DNA of 64,000 nucleotides, taken from contig CAMOVK010000005.1 of assembly GCA_946627325.1 (NCBI GenBank), forward strand, positions 1-64,000, in the 5' to 3' direction. Positions 9,226 to 18,281 of the stretch are shown in pieces. Source of the DNA: an uncultured Prevotella sp. (lineage in GTDB: Bacteria; Bacteroidota; Bacteroidia; Bacteroidales; Bacteroidaceae). The first letter of the stretch is position 1. Each line of letters opens with the position of its first letter. The notes under the pieces are model-generated. The model saw only the letters and a list, made by a program, of their open reading frames with translations, did no database searches and had not been told where the DNA came from. Both the position numbers and the translations under genes were made by a program.

Positions 9226-9795
9226 TCATTTGTCGAGAAAATCCTTGACAGCCTCAAATGTGTCTTGCTTAGCTTGCTCCAAGTCGTCGTTGACTATCAC
9301 CTTGTCGAAACGGTTGGCAGCCGACAATTCGTATTCGGCACGCGCTATGCGGTCGGCTATGACTTCGGCAGAGTCGGTACCACGCTTCTCCAGACGTTCA
9401 CGGAGAATTTCTATCGATGGCGGCATGATGAAAATGCTCATCGCACGACTGCCAAAATACTCCTTCAAACGACATCCTCCATTGACATCGACATCGAATA
9501 CTACGGTCTGACCAGCAGCAGACTGACGCTCAACCTGCGACTTCAAAGTGCCGTAGAAACGATCTTTATAAACCTCTTCGTACTCCAAAAACTCATCGTT
9601 TGCTATACGCTGCCGAAACTCTTCGGCTGAAATGAAGAAGTATTCCACTCCGTTGCGCTCCTCGCCACGAGGCTCACGAGAAGTGCAGGAGATAGAAAAT
9701 GCAAGCCGGAGCTCGGGATGAACAGTCATCAGATGTTTGATAATGGTGCTCTTGCCGCTACCACTCGGAGCCGAAAAAATCAATAGTTTGTTCAT
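9226..9795 (-). CDS. gmk: Guanylate kinase
   Basis: A 189-residue kinase that phosphorylates GMP to GDP. The P-loop is at residues 8-17 (SAPSGSGKST). The GMP-binding region (SCTSREPRGEERNGVEYFF) and the lid arginines are intact, and length is typical. It sits 3 bp after yicC and 70 bp before nadD in a minus-strand run. The gmk-yicC pairing is common across bacteria. Confidence 0.97.
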   Translation of the reverse strand: MNKLLIFSAPSGSGKSTIIKHLMTVHPELRLAFSISCTSREPRGEERNGVEYFFISAEEFRQRIANDEFLEYEEVYKDRFYGTLKSQVERQSAAGQTVVFDVDVNGGCRLKEYFGSRAMSIFIMPPSIEILRERLEKRGTDSAEVIADRIARAEYELSAANRFDKVIVNDDLEQAKQDTFEAVKDFLDK

Positions 9796-9798
9796 CTC

Positions 9799-10674
9799 TT
9801 ACAACACATTTAAGACCTGTTCCTTGATTTGCTCGAGTTCATCTTTCATCATCACGACAAGGTTTTGCATCTCAGCGTGGTTGCTTTTCGAACCCGTAGT
9901 GTTGATTTCGCGACCCATCTCCTGAGCGATGAAACCGAGTTTTTTGCCCTGTCCTGGCGAGTCAGCCATCGTCTGGCGGAAATAATCAAGATGGTTGGCA
10001 AGTCGTTGTTTCTCCTCAGAGATATCGAGCTTCTCAATATAATAAATCAGTTCCTGCTCAAGTCGATTGTTATCGTATTTGGCTTCGGGTATCTGCTGAA
10101 GGTTTTCACGCAGTCTCCCCTTGATTTTCTCTACTCGTTCTTGCTCAAACTCCTCGATGTGCTTAAGATAGTTGGCGATGTTTGAAACCTTTTCGTTAAA
10201 CTTTTTTTCAAGGGCTGCACCCTCTTGACGACGGAACTCGCTGAGCTGGCGGAGGGCTTCGCTTATGACCGATTGAGCCACTACCCACTCTTCGTCGTCG
10301 AGCGACTCAGGCTCGTTGTGGAGTATCACATCGGGCAAACGCAATATGGTAGTAAAATAGTCTTGCGGCTCAGGTATGCCGCCATCCTCGACCATCGACC
10401 TAATCTGTTCGTAGTATGCCTTCACAGCAGCTGGATTGATAGGAGTGACAGTTGAGGCAGCGTCTTTCTCTATCCAAAGGGCAAAATCGACCTTGCCACG
10501 AACAACCTCGGAGGCAACCATCTGGCGAATATCCATCTCATGTTCGCGGTAGGACGGAGCCATACGCAACGACAAATCGAGTGATTTACTATTGAGCGAC
10601 TTTACTTCGACGTGGATTTTCTTGTCTTTATACGTTGCTACCGAACTGCCGTAGCCAGTCATAGAGAGAACCAT
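9799..10674 (-). CDS. yicC: YicC/YloC family endoribonuclease-like protein
   Basis: A 291-residue protein opening MVLSMTGYG, the hallmark of the YicC family, with the N-terminal YicC domain and a C-terminal DUF1732 segment ending in EQIKEQVLNVL. E. coli YicC has been linked to endoribonuclease activity and small RNA turnover; the role here is inferred from family. It is the first gene of the yicC-gmk-nadD run. The ATG at 10674 is supported by the conserved MTGYG start. Confidence 0.93.
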   Translation of the reverse strand: MVLSMTGYGSSVATYKDKKIHVEVKSLNSKSLDLSLRMAPSYREHEMDIRQMVASEVVRGKVDFALWIEKDAASTVTPINPAAVKAYYEQIRSMVEDGGIPEPQDYFTTILRLPDVILHNEPESLDDEEWVVAQSVISEALRQLSEFRRQEGAALEKKFNEKVSNIANYLKHIEEFEQERVEKIKGRLRENLQQIPEAKYDNNRLEQELIYYIEKLDISEEKQRLANHLDYFRQTMADSPGQGKKLGFIAQEMGREINTTGSKSNHAEMQNLVVMMKDELEQIKEQVLNVL

Positions 10675-10788
10675 AATAGAGAATGTTTTTCCTTGAAAAA
10701 TAGTGTTTTAGGAACGCGAAAATACGATTAAGTAATCTAATAGCAAAGGAAACAGTCATAAATTTTTCCCTGTTTGAGTATGAATGAG

Positions 10789-10796
10789 TAACTTTG
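10789..10796 (+). promoter_or_regulatory. M16 peptidase promoter -7 element (TAACTTTG)
   Basis: A perfect TAnnTTTG 50 bp before the ATG at 10846. No TTTG was found at the usual -33 spacing. Confidence 0.6.
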
Positions 10797-10845
10797 TCGT
10801 TATAATTGCAATACAGAGAATTAACAAAACAAACGATAAACCAAT

Positions 10846-13725
10846 ATGATGAACCGACTGAAACAAATCTTTTTAGCGTGTTTTTTCGGAGTGATACCAG
10901 CATTGGCACAAGACGCTCTGAATGTGAAAGAATTTACTTTGAGTAACGGTATGCGAGTGATGCTCAACGAAGACCATGCGCGACCGACAGTGTTTGGAGC
11001 AGTAGTGGTAAGGGCTGGAGGAAAAGATGCACCCAATACGGGTATTGCACACTATTTCGAGCATATCATGTTTAAGGGCACAGACCGAATAGGGACTATC
11101 GACTACCCTGCGGAAAAAGTGTGGCTCGATAGCATATCAGCACAGTACGACCTGCTGGCACAGACAACAGAGGAAACCAAACGAATAGAAATACAAAAGA
11201 AAATAAATAGCCTAAGCAAGCAAGCAGCTGACTATGCAATACCAAACGAGTTCAACCGACTAATCTCACTCTATGGAGGAACAAATCTAAATGCCTATAC
11301 ATCGCAAGACGAAACAGTCTATCACAATAGTTTTTCATCGCAATACATCGAACAATGGTGCTGGCTAAACTCCGAAAGGCTACTGACACCAGTGTTCCGA
11401 CTCTTTCAAGGCGAACTCGAAACAGTTTATGAAGAGAAGAACAGAGCAGCTGACAACATACTCTCGACAGCCCTCGAAAAGATAATGGAGCACATATACA
11501 AAACGCAACCCTATGGCTATTCAATAATAGGAAGTACCGAAAACCTGAAGAATCCGCGACTGTCGGAGATGAAAGAATTTTTCGATAAGTATTATGTGGG
11601 TAAGAATATGGGGCTGGTTCTCAGTGGCGACATAGATGCAGAAAACATTCTTCCATTGCTCGAAAAGACCTTCGGACGAATAAGAAGTGGAGAAGCGCCA
11701 GAGAGAACGAAATCGACAATGCCCGATATTGTTGGCAATAGTACAGTGGAAATCAAACTGCCCATACCCATTATCAATGCAGAAGCCATCGCATGGAAAA
11801 GCGTTACGGAAGAACATGAAGATTATCCAGCACTCGCAATGGCGCTTATGCTAATGACAAATGGTAGCGCAGGAATGCTTGACTCACTGACAAACGAAAA
11901 CAAAGTGCTTGCGGCAATGATGATACCTGCCAATTTTAACGACGCGGGAGCAATAGGAGCAATCATTATTCCGAAACTATTAGGAAAGAAAGCAGTGGCA
12001 GAATCGCTCGTAATGGAACAAATAGAGCGACTGAAAAAAGGCGATTTCACCGACGAAACCATCGAAACAATCCGACAAATGGTGGTGAAAGACAAACTGA
12101 TGGCAATAGAAACCGCAGACGATCGAGCATCGCTGATGATAAATGCAATAACAAAAGGACTCACTTGGGAACAAACACTCGACCAAATTGAACAACTTAA
12201 AACAGTCGGAAAAGACGATATCGTAAGAGTGGCAAACAAGTATCTCAACGATAATTTCATTCGATTCGTTAAGAAATTCGGTAACTATACCAAAGATAAG
12301 CTCAAACAACCAGGCTACGAACCTATTGTTCCGAAGAACATAGATGCCGAGTCAGATTTTGCAAAACAACTTCGACAGATTCCAACAGGCAGTCAGGGAA
12401 TACGCCTGCTCGATTACGATAAGGATGCTAAAGAAATAAAACTCGGTAGGCATACTACACTCTATGCCACTGAAAACACAATGAACGATATCTTCAGCAC
12501 AACGATAACCTTCTACAGAGGCACTAAAGGCAACCCACAATTAGACATAGCCGTTGATTATATCAACCAACTCGGCACCGACTCGCTGACACGTCATCAA
12601 TTAGAAAAAGCACTCTATAAACTCGGTTCAACGATGACAGCCGAATGTGATAAGAACACCGTAAGGTTTGATTTGACGGGTTGGGATAAAAATTTTGAAG
12701 CCACAATGCGACTGTTTAGCCATTTTATCAACAATGTGAAGGCTGATAAAGAAGTGATGAAAGAACTGAAAAAGAGCGTAAAGGCTGACTATAAAGCCTT
12801 TGAAGAAGACAATAACGAAGTGTTTGGAGCCGTTCTCAGCCGTGTGGTATATGGCAATCGAAGCCCGTATTTGCGACAGCCATCGGTAGGGGAGGTTAAA
12901 GCAATGAATGAAACACAGCTAATCGATGTGTTCAAAGACCTGCTCAACACAGAAACAACTGTGACCTATTGCGGAAGAAAACCAATTTCCGAAGTGGAAT
13001 CAATACTACGTTCTACTATCGATGTGGAACGCCCTTCACGTTCAGCCGATGACAATTTCCTACAGGTTGAGCAGTATCAAGAACCAGTAATCTTCGTCTA
13101 TAATTTGCCGAAAGCTCGTCAAACTCTTTTTGCTACCTACGACATCTGTCCGCCAAGTCCGTCCAAACGCGACAGAGCAGTTCAACTTCTGCATGCCGAC
13201 TACTATGGTGGCGGAATGTCGTCGCTGCTCTTTCAAGAAATAAGAGAATTTAGATCAATGGCTTATTCTACTGCTGCAAAATTACTTACTAACAGCCGTC
13301 AACTTTATCCAAATGCCCCCTCGGCATTGGTTACCATGGTTGGCACGCAGGCAGACAAGACAATGCGAGCCCTTCAAACAGTTGATTCGTTGCTCAACGA
13401 TATGCCTATCCGCCAGCAAACATTTGACGTTGCACGCCGCGACTTTATCAACGAGATACAGAATGGTTATCCCTCTTTCCGTGGAGTGGCGACAACAATA
13501 GCAAATGCAAAGGTGCGCGGCATAAACGAAAATCCAAACAAAGACTACGAAGAGATTGTTGCTGACATTTCAATCGACGATATCCGCAAATTCCATGAGC
13601 AGAATTTTGACCCTAAACATCGCGTGTATCTACTCGTAGGAAACATGAAACAAATGGATATGAAGCGACTTCAACAAATGGGAAAAGTGTTAGTTCTAAA
13701 GAAATCAGACATCATTAGAAAGTGA
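10846..13725 (+). CDS. Secreted M16 family zinc metallopeptidase, two-domain
   Basis: A 959-residue insulinase/pitrilysin-type peptidase. The signal peptide is residues 1-21 (cleavage near ALAQ). The inverted zinc motif HYFEH has His69, Glu72 and His73, with the downstream glutamate ligand near 196 (ETVYEEKN). The second half (from about 530) repeats the M16 fold without an HxxEH motif, as usual for the inactive partner domain. It should degrade oligopeptides in the periplasm or at the outer membrane. It stands alone with its own promoter. Third-position bias is A/C in the first two thirds and becomes mixed after about 13.0 kb. Confidence 0.93.
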   Translation: MMNRLKQIFLACFFGVIPALAQDALNVKEFTLSNGMRVMLNEDHARPTVFGAVVVRAGGKDAPNTGIAHYFEHIMFKGTDRIGTIDYPAEKVWLDSISAQYDLLAQTTEETKRIEIQKKINSLSKQAADYAIPNEFNRLISLYGGTNLNAYTSQDETVYHNSFSSQYIEQWCWLNSERLLTPVFRLFQGELETVYEEKNRAADNILSTALEKIMEHIYKTQPYGYSIIGSTENLKNPRLSEMKEFFDKYYVGKNMGLVLSGDIDAENILPLLEKTFGRIRSGEAPERTKSTMPDIVGNSTVEIKLPIPIINAEAIAWKSVTEEHEDYPALAMALMLMTNGSAGMLDSLTNENKVLAAMMIPANFNDAGAIGAIIIPKLLGKKAVAESLVMEQIERLKKGDFTDETIETIRQMVVKDKLMAIETADDRASLMINAITKGLTWEQTLDQIEQLKTVGKDDIVRVANKYLNDNFIRFVKKFGNYTKDKLKQPGYEPIVPKNIDAESDFAKQLRQIPTGSQGIRLLDYDKDAKEIKLGRHTTLYATENTMNDIFSTTITFYRGTKGNPQLDIAVDYINQLGTDSLTRHQLEKALYKLGSTMTAECDKNTVRFDLTGWDKNFEATMRLFSHFINNVKADKEVMKELKKSVKADYKAFEEDNNEVFGAVLSRVVYGNRSPYLRQPSVGEVKAMNETQLIDVFKDLLNTETTVTYCGRKPISEVESILRSTIDVERPSRSADDNFLQVEQYQEPVIFVYNLPKARQTLFATYDICPPSPSKRDRAVQLLHADYYGGGMSSLLFQEIREFRSMAYSTAAKLLTNSRQLYPNAPSALVTMVGTQADKTMRALQTVDSLLNDMPIRQQTFDVARRDFINEIQNGYPSFRGVATTIANAKVRGINENPNKDYEEIVADISIDDIRKFHEQNFDPKHRVYLLVGNMKQMDMKRLQQMGKVLVLKKSDIIRK

Positions 13726-13741
13726 AAACAAGCAAAAACAA

Positions 13742-13773
13742 TTTTGCCGTTTGAATGCTTAATGCTATCTTTG
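13742..13773 (+). promoter_or_regulatory. tsaB operon promoter (TTTTG, 19 nt, TATCTTTG)
   Basis: TTTTG at 13742-13746 and TATCTTTG at 13766-13773, separated by 19 nt, match the Bacteroidetes housekeeping promoter. The ATG of tsaB follows at 13802. Confidence 0.85.
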
Positions 13774-13801
13774 CACGCTATATAAAAATGTTGCACTAAG
13801 A

Positions 13802-14506
13802 ATGGCTTGCATATTAAGCATAGAAACAAGTACAGACGTTTGTTCAGTGGCTTTGAGCGAGGATGCCCACTGCATTTTTGAGCAGACAGATTTCGATGGT
13901 CCCAATCATGCCGTCAAGCTCGGTGTGTTCGTTGACGAGGCTCTGTCGTTTGCCAATAGCCATGCAATACCATTAGATGCGGTTGCTGTAAGCAGTGGAC
14001 CAGGTTCCTATACAGGGCTTCGCATTGGTGTGTCTATGGCAAAGGGTGTTTGTTATGGCTACGACGTGCCGCTCATTGCTGTGCCTACGTTGGAGCTGCT
14101 ATGTGTGCCAACACTTCTTTTCGATGCGAATCTCCCCGACGATGCGCTGCTCTGCCCTATGATAGATGCTCGCCGAATGGAAGTTTATAGCGCTGTTTAC
14201 GACCGTGCCTTAAAACCTATAAAAGAAGCAACAGCCGAAGTTATAGATGCAGAAAGCTATAAGGAACTGCTCGATAATCATGAGGTGTATTTTCTTGGCA
14301 ATGGCTCTGAGAAGTGCAAGGATATAATCCGACACCCAAATGCCCATTTCATCGACAATCAGAAGCCACTGGCTAAATGGATGTTCCCCCTCGCCGAGAA
14401 AAACCTTCTCAATGGTCGGACGGAAGATACGGCATACTACGAACCTTTCTATTTGAAACCCTACGTTGCCAAAAAGGCAGACAATGTGATTGATAAATTA
14501 AGATAA
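13802..14506 (+). CDS. tsaB: tRNA N6-threonylcarbamoyladenosine (t6A) biosynthesis protein TsaB
   Basis: A 234-residue ASKHA-fold protein (formerly YeaZ) that partners TsaD and TsaE in t6A modification of ANN-decoding tRNAs. The N-terminal strand ILSIETSTDVCSVAL and the segment SSGPGSYTGLRIGVSMAKG (near 64-82) are characteristic. TsaB is a non-catalytic scaffold, so it lacks the metal-binding histidines of TsaD, as seen here. It heads a six-gene plus-strand series behind a strong promoter. Confidence 0.95.
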   Translation: MACILSIETSTDVCSVALSEDAHCIFEQTDFDGPNHAVKLGVFVDEALSFANSHAIPLDAVAVSSGPGSYTGLRIGVSMAKGVCYGYDVPLIAVPTLELLCVPTLLFDANLPDDALLCPMIDARRMEVYSAVYDRALKPIKEATAEVIDAESYKELLDNHEVYFLGNGSEKCKDIIRHPNAHFIDNQKPLAKWMFPLAEKNLLNGRTEDTAYYEPFYLKPYVAKKADNVIDKLR

Positions 14507-14566
14507 CGAAACTAAATAGCTGTTTCTCAGCCGCCTGATGGCAGGCGCGACAATCAGAAAACGATT

Positions 14567-15172
14567 ATGAACATTGAAGGACTTGACTACAACACTCAGC
14601 GCGAACAACTCCGTATGCCAGAGTATGGACGCGAGATTCAGAAGATGATAGACCATGCGTGCACACTGAAAAGCAAGGAGATGCGACAGGCATGTGCTGA
14701 GTCAATCATTAGGGCAATGATGAAGATGCAAACCAATGGACGTGCCTCTAAAGACTATAGGCAGAAACTTTGGAATCATCTTGCTATCATGAGCGACTTC
14801 AAACTCGATATCGACTATCCCTGCGATATATCAGATGCTCTTAAAATAGCACTTAAGCCCGAGCCATTGTCATACCCGCATGACGAAATAGAGGTGCGAC
14901 ACTATGGCAAAATGCTTGCAAAAGTCTTTGAAAAACTCAAGACCATGCCCGAAGGACGACAGCGCGACGAGCTCATCAGAGCCGCTGCCAACCAGATGAA
15001 GCGCGACCTTTATCAATGGGGGCACGGTCAGATGGAAAACGAAAAGATTGCTGCCGACCTTGAAAGACTGACCGATGGAGCAGTGAAACTCGATCTTAAG
15101 ACGTTCAAGTTTGAACGGATCAATCCCAACGACTTTATTGAAAAGAAAACGAAAGGAAAAAAGTCGAAATAA
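14567..15172 (+). CDS. DUF4290 family protein
   Basis: A 201-residue, probably helical cytoplasmic protein starting MNIEGLDYNTQREQLRMPEY, with a lysine-rich C-terminus (KKTKGKKSK). This matches DUF4290, a Bacteroidetes-restricted family of unknown function. It lies between tsaB and murA. The gap from tsaB (60 bp) holds a small inverted repeat (CAGCCGCCTGATGGCAGGCG region near 14528) that could be a processing or pause site. Confidence 0.88.
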   Translation: MNIEGLDYNTQREQLRMPEYGREIQKMIDHACTLKSKEMRQACAESIIRAMMKMQTNGRASKDYRQKLWNHLAIMSDFKLDIDYPCDISDALKIALKPEPLSYPHDEIEVRHYGKMLAKVFEKLKTMPEGRQRDELIRAAANQMKRDLYQWGHGQMENEKIAADLERLTDGAVKLDLKTFKFERINPNDFIEKKTKGKKSK

Positions 15173-15207
15173 GAAACCATTACCTATCATCATATACATC
15201 AACGACA

Positions 15208-16515
15208 ATGAGCCAATTCATCATTGAGGGTGGACACCAACTCAGCGGAACTATTACTCCTCAGGGTGCCAAAAACGAAGCCTTGCAGGTGATATCAGCA
15301 ACACTGCTGACAAGCGAAAGAGTGACGATTGACAACATACCCGACATACTCGACGTAAAAAACCTAATTCTTTTGCTCAAAGACATGGGTGTGGAAGTGG
15401 AGAAAGTGAGTAGAAATTGCTATACGTTCTGCGCTCACAACCTTAATCCAGACTATCTCGAAAGTGATGAATTCGTAAAGAAAAGTTCGTCATTGCGAGG
15501 CAGTGTCTTGACTATTGGTCCGCTGCTGGCGCGTTTTCGTCGGGCTATAATAGCCAAACCGGGTGGCGATAAGATAGGTCGTCGCCGACTCGACACCCAT
15601 TTTCTCGGTTTCGAAAAACTCGGTGCCAAGTTCAATCACATAGAAGGACGCGACGTATATGAGTTGAAAGCACGTCAATTACGTGGATGCTATATGCTTC
15701 TTGACGAGGCTTCGGTCACGGGAACTGCCAACATCATTATGGCATCTGTACTTGCACGAGGAACAACAACCATTTATAACGCTGCTTGCGAACCATATAT
15801 CCAACAACTATGCAAGATGCTCTGCCAGATGGGAGCACATATAGAGGGCATTGGTTCTAATCTTCTGAAAATCGAAGGGGTTAAATCTCTTTGTGGAACA
15901 AGTCATCGCATACTGCCCGACATGATTGAAGTGGGTTCGTTTATAGGTATGGCAGCGATGGTAGGCAATGGCATTAGGATAGAGAACGCAGGAGTGGACC
16001 ATCTCGGAATTATTCCCGACACTTTCCGCCGATTGGGAATAAAGATTAAGATTGAGGGCGACGACATTGTAATTCCCCGACAGCCACACTATGCAATAGA
16101 CTCTTTTGTCGATGGAACAACTATGACACTTGCCGACGCGCCATGGCCAGGACTGACGCCCGACTTGCTCTCTGTGTTTATAGTAGTGGCTACTCAGGCA
16201 CGCGGTAGCATTCTCATTCACCAGAAAATGTTCGAAAGTCGGCTCTTCTTTGTTGATAAACTCATTGATATGGGAGCCCAAATCATACTTTGCGACCCAC
16301 ATAGAGCGGTCGTGGTTGGACACGATAGAAAAAAGAAGCTGCGCCCCCAGCGGATGACAAGCCCTGACATTCGCGCTGGTATTGCACTGCTCATAGCCGC
16401 CATGAGTGCCAACGGAACGAGTTATATCGACAATATAGCCCAAATAGACCGCGGATATGAGAATATAGAATACCGATTAAACTCTCTCGGGGCTCACATT
16501 AAGAGAGTAGAGTAG
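15208..16515 (+). CDS. murA: UDP-N-acetylglucosamine 1-carboxyvinyltransferase, Cys-to-Asp type
   Basis: A 435-residue EPSP-synthase-fold enzyme that transfers enolpyruvate from PEP to UDP-GlcNAc, the first committed step of peptidoglycan synthesis. The N-terminal Lys22-Asn23 pair (GAKNEAL) is present. The catalytic loop reads KPGGDKIGRRRLDTH, so the usual Cys (Cys115 of E. coli, which fosfomycin alkylates) is Asp121. Asp at this position is known from Mycobacterium and Chlamydia MurA and keeps activity while conferring fosfomycin insensitivity. It is the only murA in the window. Confidence 0.96.
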   Translation: MSQFIIEGGHQLSGTITPQGAKNEALQVISATLLTSERVTIDNIPDILDVKNLILLLKDMGVEVEKVSRNCYTFCAHNLNPDYLESDEFVKKSSSLRGSVLTIGPLLARFRRAIIAKPGGDKIGRRRLDTHFLGFEKLGAKFNHIEGRDVYELKARQLRGCYMLLDEASVTGTANIIMASVLARGTTTIYNAACEPYIQQLCKMLCQMGAHIEGIGSNLLKIEGVKSLCGTSHRILPDMIEVGSFIGMAAMVGNGIRIENAGVDHLGIIPDTFRRLGIKIKIEGDDIVIPRQPHYAIDSFVDGTTMTLADAPWPGLTPDLLSVFIVVATQARGSILIHQKMFESRLFFVDKLIDMGAQIILCDPHRAVVVGHDRKKKLRPQRMTSPDIRAGIALLIAAMSANGTSYIDNIAQIDRGYENIEYRLNSLGAHIKRVE

Positions 16516-16550
16516 TGGATATATTGTAGCAAGAGATACAAACCTTTAGT

Positions 16551-17066
16551 ATGATTTCCCACGACGATGTTTATAGAATAGGACGCATAGGAAAGTCGCA
16601 CGGCGTAAGTGGCGAGGTTGTTATGCACTTCGACGATGATGTTTTTGATCGTGTCGAAGCAGACTATGTAGTGCTGGAAATCGACGGAATACTTGTGCCT
16701 TTCTTTTTTGAGGAATATCGGTTTCGCAACGATGCGACAGTGATTGTGAAATTCGAGGGTGTAGATAGTGAACAACGAGCACGCGAACTTACCCACGCAG
16801 AAGTGTTTTTCCCTCGCAATCTAGCCGATGAAGCTGGCGATAATCCGTCGTTGGCAATGCTCGTGGGTTATCGGCTCATCGATGAGGTGTCGAAAAAGGA
16901 GGTGGGCAAAATCAAGTCGGTCGATGATACTACGATAAATATCCTCTTCGAAGTTACCAATGCGGAGGGCACAGACATTCTTATCCCTGCTGCCGACGAA
17001 CTGATAAAGGAAATCAACACACGCGAGAGATTAATCATAATGAACATACCCCAAGGACTTATATGA
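16551..17066 (+). CDS. rimM: 16S rRNA processing protein RimM
   Basis: A 171-residue ribosome maturation factor with an N-terminal RimM barrel (YRIGRIGKSHGVSGEV) and a C-terminal PRC-barrel (YRLIDEVSKKEVGKI onward). It helps assemble the head of the 30S subunit by binding ribosomal protein S19. Length is typical. Its stop overlaps the ATG of dxr (ATGA), so the two are translationally coupled. Confidence 0.95.
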   Translation: MISHDDVYRIGRIGKSHGVSGEVVMHFDDDVFDRVEADYVVLEIDGILVPFFFEEYRFRNDATVIVKFEGVDSEQRARELTHAEVFFPRNLADEAGDNPSLAMLVGYRLIDEVSKKEVGKIKSVDDTTINILFEVTNAEGTDILIPAADELIKEINTRERLIIMNIPQGLI

Positions 17067-18220
17067 AACAACAAATATGTATTTTAGGCTCTACAGGCTC
17101 TATAGGCACACAGGCTCTCGATGTGGTTCGCAGTTATAGTGACCGTTTTGAGATTTATGCTCTGACTGCTAACAACAATGTTGAGCTGCTCGCCAGTCAG
17201 GCTCGCGAGTTTCGCCCGGCAGCTGTTGTCATAGCCAATGAAGCCCATCTCGACTCCCTGCGGCAAATGCTTGCCGACTGTAACGACGTGAAAGTCTATG
17301 GTGGTGCGAAGGCTATTGAGGAGATTGTGGCATCAGAACCGATAGACATGGTGCTCACAGCGATGGTCGGTTTTGCTGGTCTTGCTCCTACTATCAGCGC
17401 CATACGAGCGAGGAAAAAAATCTGCTTGGCTAACAAGGAGACTCTCGTCGTTGCAGGTAAGTTAATCTGCGACCTTGCTATGGAACATCATGTGCCTATT
17501 CTTCCGGTTGATAGCGAGCACTCGGCTATATTTCAGAGCATTGTTGGTGAGGGCAACAACGAGGTTGAGAAGATTCTTCTGACAGCTTCGGGTGGTCCGT
17601 TTCGCAATTTGACTACAGAACAAATAGCTTCTGTGACTAAAGCCGATGCCCTGCGCCATCCCACATGGACAATGGGTGCAAAGATAACAATCGATAGTGC
17701 AACGATGATGAACAAGGGTTTTGAGGTTATTGAGGCGCGATGGCTCTTTGGAGTAGAGGCTTCGAAGATACAGGTGCTTGTCCATCCCCAGTCAATCGTT
17801 CACAGTGCAGTGCAGTTTGTCGATGGCAGTGTAAAAGCGCAGTTGGGAGTGCCCGACATGAAGTTGCCAATACAGTATGCCTTCACTTTCCCCGACCGTT
17901 TGCCTATGGAAGGAAATCGATTGAACCTCTTCGAAAAACCATTAGAATTTTTCGAGCCCGACATGGAGAAGTTCCGCTGTCTGGCATTGGCTTACGACTC
18001 GCTTGAAAAGGGTGGTAATATGCCATGCATAATGAATGCTGCCAACGAGGTGGTCAATCGTGCTTTCCTTGAAAATAAATGCACGTTCCCCGCTATGGCT
18101 GACATAATTGAACAGACGATGATGAAAGCCTCGTTCTTAAGCAGTCCTTCCTACGATGACTTGATAAGTTCCGACCATGAGGCACGGCGTATCGCTGCCG
18201 ACTTGCTTGGATGCAGATAA
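17063..18220 (+). CDS. dxr: 1-deoxy-D-xylulose 5-phosphate reductoisomerase
   Basis: A 385-residue enzyme of the MEP isoprenoid pathway that converts DXP to MEP using NADPH. The Rossmann motif GSTGSIGTQALD is at residues 8-19. The metal-binding DSEHSA segment lies near 151-156, with downstream glutamate ligands (NKGFEVIEARWLFG). All family blocks are present, so the gene looks intact. It is coupled to rimM by a 4-bp overlap. Confidence 0.97.
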   Translation: MKQQICILGSTGSIGTQALDVVRSYSDRFEIYALTANNNVELLASQAREFRPAAVVIANEAHLDSLRQMLADCNDVKVYGGAKAIEEIVASEPIDMVLTAMVGFAGLAPTISAIRARKKICLANKETLVVAGKLICDLAMEHHVPILPVDSEHSAIFQSIVGEGNNEVEKILLTASGGPFRNLTTEQIASVTKADALRHPTWTMGAKITIDSATMMNKGFEVIEARWLFGVEASKIQVLVHPQSIVHSAVQFVDGSVKAQLGVPDMKLPIQYAFTFPDRLPMEGNRLNLFEKPLEFFEPDMEKFRCLALAYDSLEKGGNMPCIMNAANEVVNRAFLENKCTFPAMADIIEQTMMKASFLSSPSYDDLISSDHEARRIAADLLGCR

Positions 18221-18247
18221 CGAACTAAGTGATATAATAAACAACTT

Positions 18248-18255
18248 TATTTTTG
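18248..18255 (+). promoter_or_regulatory. Possible internal promoter -7 element of rseP (TATTTTTG)
   Basis: A perfect TAnnTTTG 27 bp before the rseP ATG and after the dxr stop. No -33 TTTG was found, so rseP may have a weak promoter of its own besides read-through. Confidence 0.35.
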
Positions 18256-18281
18256 AAAACTTAATACTCAATTAGACGATA

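Noticed and set aside
10675-10845. Palindrome array expected between divergent yicC and the M16 gene
   Set aside because: I looked for GRAAAG...CTTTYC units here because the genes diverge and found none, so arrays are not present at every strand switch.
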